From Bacteroidota bacterium (lineage in GTDB: Bacteria; Bacteroidota; Bacteroidia; Bacteroidales; Lentimicrobiaceae), in contig JAEYSM010000070.1 of NCBI GenBank assembly GCA_023434665.1, positions 1 to 11,306 on the forward strand: DNA of 11,306 nucleotides, written 5' to 3'. Positions 6,735 to 11,306 of this stretch are shown here, in pieces. The translations under genes and the position numbers were made by a program. The notes below the pieces were generated by a model that saw only the letters and a list, made by a program, of their open reading frames with translations, was not told where the DNA came from and did not search any database. The stretch's first letter is position 1, and the number at the start of each line of letters is the position of its first letter.

Positions 6735-7535
6735 ATGATTCCTGCACCATTGAGAGTCACAATTGTACAGGCCGATTTGGCATGGGGTGACAAAAAAACA
6801 AATCTCGACAACCTGACAAAAATATTGCATCAGCATCAGGAAGAGACTGATTTAATTATATTGCCCGAAATGTTTGCTACAGGCTTTTTGACAGAGCCCG
6901 AAGAAATTTGGGAGCCGGTAAATGGACCGGTTATGCGTTGGATGAGTTCAATGGCATCGGCCCTTAATGCTGTTATTACCAGTAGCATTGCCATAAAAGA
7001 AGATGGTAAGTTTTATAACAGACTAATCTGGATGCGCCCGGATGGGACATATGAGAAATATGACAAGCGTCATCTTTTCAGTATGGGTAATGAGCATGAG
7101 CATTTTACTTCCGGATTTGAATCACTGATCGTAGAATTAAAGGGATGGAAAATCAAACCCTTGGTTTGCTATGACTTAAGATTCCCGGTTTGGTCAAAAA
7201 ACAGGTACAGGGAAGGTAGTTACGAATACGATTTGCTGTTTTATGTGGCAAGTTGGCCAAATGTTAGAAGAACTGCATGGCAAACCTTATTGGCAGCAAG
7301 AGCAATAGAAAACCTGAGTTATTGTATAGGAGTTAACCGGGTGGGTCAGGACGAAAAGGGATACCCTCATTCAGGCGGCTCTGTAATACATGATTTTAAG
7401 GGAAATCTCGTGTCGGGTTGTGCCGATGATACAACCGAAGCTATTACCATGGAACTGGATTATGAGGAACTCAATGAGTTCAGGAATCATTTTAATGTAG
7501 GCCCTGACTGGGATTTCTATAACTTTGAAATCTAA
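6735..7535 (+). CDS. Omega-amidase of the nitrilase superfamily (YafV/MtnU-like)
   Basis: This 266-residue cytoplasmic carbon-nitrogen hydrolase has the complete nitrilase catalytic triad: E45 in LPEMF, K111 in YDKRHLF and C145 in LVCYDLRFPVW. Further family landmarks are ATGF (48-51), FYNR, VASWPNVR, WQTLLAARAIEN and GVNRVG. FSMGNEHEHFTSG and PVWSKNR are typical of the YafV/Nit2 omega-amidase branch, which hydrolyses 2-oxoglutaramate and 2-oxosuccinamate to the 2-oxo acid and ammonia. Length fits (about 255-275 residues). It sits 25 bp after a YbdL-like transaminase, whose glutamine-derived product is the omega-amidase substrate. The pair matches MtnE plus MtnU, which close methionine salvage in other bacteria. 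It is 10 bp upstream of the helicase gene, so the three are probably co-transcribed. No Shine-Dalgarno site is visible. Confidence 0.93.
   Translation: MIPAPLRVTIVQADLAWGDKKTNLDNLTKILHQHQEETDLIILPEMFATGFLTEPEEIWEPVNGPVMRWMSSMASALNAVITSSIAIKEDGKFYNRLIWMRPDGTYEKYDKRHLFSMGNEHEHFTSGFESLIVELKGWKIKPLVCYDLRFPVWSKNRYREGSYEYDLLFYVASWPNVRRTAWQTLLAARAIENLSYCIGVNRVGQDEKGYPHSGGSVIHDFKGNLVSGCADDTTEAITMELDYEELNEFRNHFNVGPDWDFYNFEI
7520..7527 (+). promoter_or_regulatory. Candidate internal -7 element (TAACTTTG) before the helicase gene
   Basis: TAACTTTG lies in the last codons of the omega-amidase gene and 18 nt before the helicase ATG at 7546. It matches TAnnTTTG exactly, but here the bases also encode Tyr-Asn-Phe, so coincidence is plausible. 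If active, it would uncouple the helicase from the upstream pair. Confidence 0.3.
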
Positions 7536-7545
7536 CTTAAAGATA

Positions 7546-8811
7546 ATGCGTTTTGAAGATGCCAATCTGGCTCCTGTAATTAAAAAGAATTTGAAGGACC
7601 TTGGATTTACAAGGCCAACTGATATTCAATTCAAGGCAATTCCTCCTATACTAAAAGGAGAGGATGTACTTGCCATTGCACAGACCGGTACAGGCAAGAC
7701 TGCTGCATTCGTAATCCCTGTCGTTAATATCCTGCTTAGGAAAAAAAATGCCGGATATATCAGGTGCTTAGTGATGGTCCCAACAAGGGAACTTGCATTG
7801 CAGATTTCTGAAGTTTTCGAAACGGTAAGTGAAGGGAGCGGACTAAAAACTTTATGCGTATATGGAGGGGTTGAGCAAGACCCGCAAATAAAGAAACTGG
7901 CCAGAGGGATTGACATTTTGGTGGCTACCCCCGGCCGTATGTTCGATCTGGCAAGTCAGGGGTATATCGAATTGAATAGTGTTAAAATTCTTATCCTTGA
8001 TGAAGCTGATCACATGCTTGATCTGGGATTTATTCATGATATCAGGCAGTTGGTAGCACAATTGCCCCGAAGAAGGCAAACCTTATTCTTTTCAGCAACT
8101 ATCGACCACAAGATTAAGAAACTTGCTTACAGTCTGGTAAAAGAGGCCATCAGGATACAGATTTCACCTAAAGATCCGGTATCGAAGAACATCGACCATT
8201 TTGTGACATTCGTGGAAATGGACGACAAAAGATTTTTCCTTGAAAGAATAATTAAGGAAAATCCTGAAAGTAAAATCCTTGTATTTGTCAGGACAAAAGT
8301 CAGGGCTGAAAGGGTGGCCGCTGCACTTGAACGGGCAGAAATATCTGCCAGGACGATTCATGGCGATAAAGACCAGAAGGAACGTGAGCAGGCACTGGGT
8401 TCATTCAGGTCAGGCAAGATTAAAGTACTGATTGCAACAGATGTAAGTGCCAGGGGTATCGACATACCTAATGTGGAATATGTAGTCAATTATGACTTAC
8501 CCGAAAAGGCTGAAAACTACGTACACAGGGTTGGCAGAACCGGTAGGGGAACACGGAGAGGAACAGCCGTTTCCTTTTGTAGCAGTGTAGAAAAACCGGT
8601 ACTTGATGAAATTCAATTATATCTTGACCGCGAAATTGAGGTCCTTAAGATCAGCAAAGCGGAATATCAGGAAACAATTGATTTCTCTGCAGAAAGTCCA
8701 AAGGACTGGAAAGGGCTCATTGATGAGGCCGAAGAATCAGAAGAGAAAAGAAAAAAACTGAATGCCAGGAAAAAGGCAATGGCTAAAAGGCAGGGTAACA
8801 GAAAGAAATAA
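7546..8811 (+). CDS. DEAD-box ATP-dependent RNA helicase (RhlE/DbpA-like core)
   Basis: From the ATG at 7546 this is a 421-residue superfamily 2 helicase. The order is: Q-motif with GFTRPTDIQ (20-28), motif I AQTGTGKT (45-52), Ia PTRELAL (79-85), GG (107-108), Ib TPGR (128-131), II DEAD (152-155), III SAT (183-185), IV ILVFVRT, V ATDVSARGID (297-306) and VI HRVGRTGRG (327-335). Both RecA-like domains are complete. The C-terminus is a short Lys/Arg-rich basic tail (about 400-421) likely to bind RNA; no DbpA or CsdA RNA-binding domain is present, so the closest type is RhlE-like. Expected roles are ribosome assembly, RNA turnover or cold adaptation. An in-frame TTG at 7525 overlaps the preceding gene and gives no better N-terminus. 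It is the last gene of the plus-strand cluster and ends 20 bp from a convergent gene, with no terminator in between. Confidence 0.95.
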   Translation: MRFEDANLAPVIKKNLKDLGFTRPTDIQFKAIPPILKGEDVLAIAQTGTGKTAAFVIPVVNILLRKKNAGYIRCLVMVPTRELALQISEVFETVSEGSGLKTLCVYGGVEQDPQIKKLARGIDILVATPGRMFDLASQGYIELNSVKILILDEADHMLDLGFIHDIRQLVAQLPRRRQTLFFSATIDHKIKKLAYSLVKEAIRIQISPKDPVSKNIDHFVTFVEMDDKRFFLERIIKENPESKILVFVRTKVRAERVAAALERAEISARTIHGDKDQKEREQALGSFRSGKIKVLIATDVSARGIDIPNVEYVVNYDLPEKAENYVHRVGRTGRGTRRGTAVSFCSSVEKPVLDEIQLYLDREIEVLKISKAEYQETIDFSAESPKDWKGLIDEAEESEEKRKKLNARKKAMAKRQGNRKK

Positions 8812-8831
8812 TCTTTAATTCTCTTTAAAAC

Positions 8832-9524
8832 TCAGCTCTTAACTATAAGTCTGAATCCAATGCCATGAACATTCATTAATTCAACATCAGGATCTTCTTT
8901 TAAATATTTGCGGAGCTTGGCTATATAAACATCCATGCTTCTGGCATTGAAGTAACTGTCGTCCTGCCATATCTTGTTAAGTGCATAACTTCTATCGAGA
9001 GTTTCATTTAAATTCTCACATAACAGTCGGAGTAACTCGTTCTCCTTGGAGGTCAATCTTTGCTCCGTGCCATTATTTTTGAGAGTTTGAGAATTATAAT
9101 CAAATTCAAATTTTCCGATCTGAAAAGTCTTATTACCCGAAGTACTGACACCCGACCGTCTGAGAATCGCCTCCATTCTCATAAGCAGTTCATCCATACT
9201 GAAAGGTTTTGTAAGATAATCGTCAGCACCTGCCTGGAAACCTTTTAATTTATCTTCTTCGAGCGACTTAGCAGTAAGGAAGAGTATGGGGATGTGCTTG
9301 TCATGTTGTCTGATTTCGTTTGCAACTGTAAACCCATCTTTTACAGGCATCATAACATCGAGCACACAGAAGTCGAACTTCTCACGGACAAACATATCAA
9401 AAGCTTCCTGACCGTTCGAACAAAGCTTTGTACTATATCCTTTTGCTTCGAGGTATGATTTCAGGATGTTACCCAGGTTGCGGTCATCCTCTGCCAGTAA
9501 TACTCTTATTTTCTGAGTTTCCAT
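8832..9524 (-). CDS. OmpR/PhoB-family response regulator (RprY-like)
   Basis: This 230-residue two-domain regulator has a receiver domain (1-about 122) with acidic pair D13/D14 in LLAEDD, phospho-acceptor D56 in CVLDVMMP, T84 in FLTAK and K106 in LTKPF. A short linker leads to a winged-helix DNA-binding domain (about 135-230) with LTSKENELLRLL, the recognition-helix region SMDVYIAKLRKYL and the wing VHGIGFRL. It should bind DNA as a dimer once phosphorylated and control transcription. The kinase encoded 18 bp upstream is its presumed partner. The pair resembles RprX/RprY of Bacteroides. The frame can be extended by MY to a TTG at 9530, but that TTG lies inside a promoter-like box, so the ATG at 9524 is preferred. 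Target genes cannot be inferred from this window. Confidence 0.95.
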   Translation of the reverse strand: METQKIRVLLAEDDRNLGNILKSYLEAKGYSTKLCSNGQEAFDMFVREKFDFCVLDVMMPVKDGFTVANEIRQHDKHIPILFLTAKSLEEDKLKGFQAGADDYLTKPFSMDELLMRMEAILRRSGVSTSGNKTFQIGKFEFDYNSQTLKNNGTEQRLTSKENELLRLLCENLNETLDRSYALNKIWQDDSYFNARSMDVYIAKLRKYLKEDPDVELMNVHGIGFRLIVKS

Positions 9525-9527
9525 ATA

Positions 9528-9535
9528 CAAATATA
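9528..9535 (-). promoter_or_regulatory. Candidate -7 element (TATATTTG) immediately before the response regulator
   Basis: The minus strand reads TATATTTG, then TAT and the ATG at 9524. It is an exact TAnnTTTG match lying in the 18-bp gap after the kinase stop codon. It would give a leaderless regulator mRNA separate from the kinase-regulator transcript. The gap is AT-rich and no -33 box is clear. Confidence 0.45.
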
Positions 9536-9542
9536 ATAAATT

Positions 9543-11225
9543 TTATGCACTATTTGGGAGCCATATCCTGAAGGTAGAACCTTTTCCCTGTTCACTTTCA
9601 ACGTTTACATGGCCTTCGTGTTTTTCAACAATGAACTTTACATAACTTAATCCCAATCCGAATCCTTTCACGTTATGAACATCTCCTGTAGGAACCCGGT
9701 ATAGCTTTTCGAATATTTTCTTGAGGTTGGCTTTATGAATACCAATTCCGTTATCAGTGATACTGATCTGCACTCCGTTGTCGAGGTCTTTAGTTACAAT
9801 GGTTATCATTGGCTTGCGGGGTGAATATTTGTTAGCATTGTCAAGCAAGTTGTTGATAACATTAGTTACATGTACTTTATCTGCCCATATTTCAGGTTCT
9901 GTCGCATTAAGTTCTGTCACAATACTGCCATCACGTATCTGGACCTGAATGGCAATCTTATGGGCAACGTCTTCAATAATATTATGGAGGTTGATTTTCT
10001 CTTTGCGGAGTTTTAGCTGTCCCTTTTCCAGAATAGCAGTCTGGAGTATCTTTTCTGCCATTAACCCCAGCCGTTTATTCTCTTCGCTGATTATATCGAT
10101 GTACGACCTGACAAACTCTTCTGATTTTGGTACCGATTTGTCATTTAATACTTCACAAGCTAATGATACAGTGCTGATTGGAGTTTTGAATTCGTGGGTC
10201 ATGTTGTTTATAAAGTCGTTCTTCATTTCCGACAATTTTTTCTGTCTGAAGATGGCCATAATGACTGTCATGAATGCAAAAATGATAAACAGCATCAGAA
10301 GTCCTGAAATCGTCAGCATTCCGCCCATCTGAAGAAGAAGATAGCTTGTCTGATTAGGAAAATAAAGAATCAGAAAATCAGGGGGAGCATAGTTGTTTGC
10401 AGGAAAGAGCCTGAAGTAAGTTCCCTCATTGAGCAGTTCCTGTCTTAATTCAGGATCTTTTTCAATTACCATCAGGTTCCTTGATTTGCTGAATACGCCA
10501 AATTCATATTTTGCATCAATTCCCTTATTTTCAAGGGAAGTCCTGAGCAATGTATCCAGCTTTCCCTTGGTAAGCCAGTTTTCTATATAGGGACTAAACG
10601 GATTGTTGAACATCTCATCAAACACCTGATTTAGAAGGAAAGCTTTTTTTCGGTTCAATTGAACTGCTTTTTCACTTAAACTAGGTCCACTTTGAATTGT
10701 CTGAGGCTTACTGGAAGTGTCGATATCAATTTCATTCCCTTCATTTGGTGTATCTGAGCCTTTGGGTATTTGAGAGTTTTCCTGAATTTCGGAGTTGTCT
10801 CCTTTAACTTCAGGAGGAAGCTTATTTTCCCTGCCGGGAAAATCAATAGCTACCGTATCACTCTTTTTTACAAGCTTAACACCATTGCCATCACGAACCT
10901 GATCCCATTCCTGGTGACGCTGGTATTTAAAAGATCCTCCACCGCTGATATGATCATAATTACCGGTTTCGAGATAAATCAGATAATCGAGAGAATCTAT
11001 TGACCTGAGCAGACTATTATATTCGCGGTTTTTTCTGATCTGCCTGTTGATCTCTTCTTTCTCAATTTTCGACATCAGGTCATTAACAGCCTCAGAAATA
11101 CTGCGCTGAAAATTGGCTTCGCGAAGCTCAACTGCATTCTTTATCCAGTATGTTTGAATCCCAATAAGTATGATTATTGCAACGCTAACCATAAGGGTAA
11201 TCAAAACTATTAATCGGCTGTTCAT
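9543..11225 (-). CDS. Membrane sensor histidine kinase (RprX-like)
   Basis: This 560-residue kinase runs as follows: TM1 (about 4-24); a large periplasmic sensor region (about 29-296); TM2 (about 300-326); a dimerisation/HisKA domain with the phospho-accepting H344 in NMTHEFKTPIS; and a HATPase_c domain with N-box NVINNLLDNANKYS (455-468), G1 DNGIGI (491-496), F-box FEKLYR and G2 GFGLGLSYV (521-529). No HAMP or PAS domain is evident. The sensor region contains a polar, Pro/Ser/Glu/Asp-rich stretch at about 128-185 with low complexity, probably disordered. It autophosphorylates and passes phosphate to the regulator encoded 18 bp downstream, in the order kinase then regulator. A GTG at 11243 is in frame, but the extension MLYLCI is encoded by the promoter box itself, so the ATG at 11225 (MNSRLIV, right before TM1) is preferred. 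The ligand is unknown. Confidence 0.94.
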   Translation of the reverse strand: MNSRLIVLITLMVSVAIIILIGIQTYWIKNAVELREANFQRSISEAVNDLMSKIEKEEINRQIRKNREYNSLLRSIDSLDYLIYLETGNYDHISGGGSFKYQRHQEWDQVRDGNGVKLVKKSDTVAIDFPGRENKLPPEVKGDNSEIQENSQIPKGSDTPNEGNEIDIDTSSKPQTIQSGPSLSEKAVQLNRKKAFLLNQVFDEMFNNPFSPYIENWLTKGKLDTLLRTSLENKGIDAKYEFGVFSKSRNLMVIEKDPELRQELLNEGTYFRLFPANNYAPPDFLILYFPNQTSYLLLQMGGMLTISGLLMLFIIFAFMTVIMAIFRQKKLSEMKNDFINNMTHEFKTPISTVSLACEVLNDKSVPKSEEFVRSYIDIISEENKRLGLMAEKILQTAILEKGQLKLRKEKINLHNIIEDVAHKIAIQVQIRDGSIVTELNATEPEIWADKVHVTNVINNLLDNANKYSPRKPMITIVTKDLDNGVQISITDNGIGIHKANLKKIFEKLYRVPTGDVHNVKGFGLGLSYVKFIVEKHEGHVNVESEQGKGSTFRIWLPNSA

Positions 11226-11229
11226 AATA

Positions 11230-11237
11230 CAAAGGTA
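11230..11237 (-). promoter_or_regulatory. Putative -7 promoter element (TACCTTTG) of the two-component operon
   Basis: The minus strand reads TACCTTTG, then TATT and the ATG at 11225. It matches TAnnTTTG exactly and sits at the same distance from the start codon as in ispG, so the kinase mRNA should be leaderless. No CAAA (minus-strand TTTG) is found at the expected -33 position. The rest of the edge (11238-11306) is AT-rich with no gene visible. Confidence 0.55.
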
Positions 11238-11306
11238 TAGCACCTTTTTCGTTTGTTTTTTACGGGTTAACAGATTTTAACTTTTGTTGTATTTGATTAA
11301 CAAGTC

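Noticed and set aside
9949..10332. 127-codon plus-strand reading frame opposite the histidine kinase
   Set aside because: It is antisense to the conserved HisKA/TM2 region of an intact kinase; its hydrophobicity mirrors that of the kinase coding strand.
1..11306. CRISPR array, insertion sequence, tRNA/rRNA, toxin-antitoxin or defence system
   Set aside because: Both strands were read for regularly spaced repeats, transposase motifs, terminal inverted repeats and clusters of small unknown genes. None was seen; all large genes are familiar core families.

Overview
The window looks like ordinary chromosomal core sequence from a member of the Bacteroidota (Bacteroidales/Marinilabiliales-like; genus not determinable from sequence alone). 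The evidence is a type IX secretion (T9SS) C-terminal sorting tail at the left edge, a long three-domain form of IspG, a PGK with a lysine/glutamate-rich insert, an RprX/RprY-like kinase/regulator pair, no Shine-Dalgarno-like sites before the start codons, and repeated TAnnTTTG promoter elements (the Bacteroidota -7 box) just upstream of start codons.

Layout. 2-268 (+) is the 3' end of a secreted T9SS substrate, closed by a strong hairpin terminator (339-372). On the minus strand, 1929-1336 encodes a mono-haem c-type cytochrome, probably a lipoprotein, followed by a YycJ/WalJ-type metallo-beta-lactamase-fold hydrolase (1270-449). A 255-bp divergent region separates the cytochrome from ispG (2185-3909, +), which makes an isoprenoid precursor. 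Convergent to ispG lies pgk (5437-4181, -) with its own terminator at 4122-4157. A 114-bp divergent region separates pgk from a tight plus-strand cluster: a YbdL/MtnE-like PLP aminotransferase (5552-6709), a YafV/MtnU-like omega-amidase of the nitrilase superfamily (6735-7535) and a DEAD-box RNA helicase (7546-8811). Convergent to these, with only 20 bp between stop codons, is a minus-strand two-component operon: sensor histidine kinase (11225-9543), then OmpR-family response regulator (9524-8832).

How the genes fit together. The aminotransferase and omega-amidase are a recognisable functional pair. A glutamine-using transaminase amidates nothing by itself but yields an omega-amide keto acid (2-oxoglutaramate), which omega-amidase hydrolyses, pulling the reversible transamination forward; this is the last step of methionine salvage in other bacteria. 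The kinase and regulator form one signalling unit. The other genes are housekeeping genes with no evident shared pathway.

I found no mobile element, CRISPR array, tRNA, rRNA or defence system, and no novel multi-gene system. The most interesting signal is regulatory. Six of the eight complete genes have an exact TAnnTTTG element ending 3-21 nt before the preferred ATG. In three cases (ispG, regulator, kinase) the element is so close that the mRNA is predicted to be leaderless or nearly so. In several genes the promoter also supplies a spurious in-frame GTG/TTG that would mis-extend the protein.
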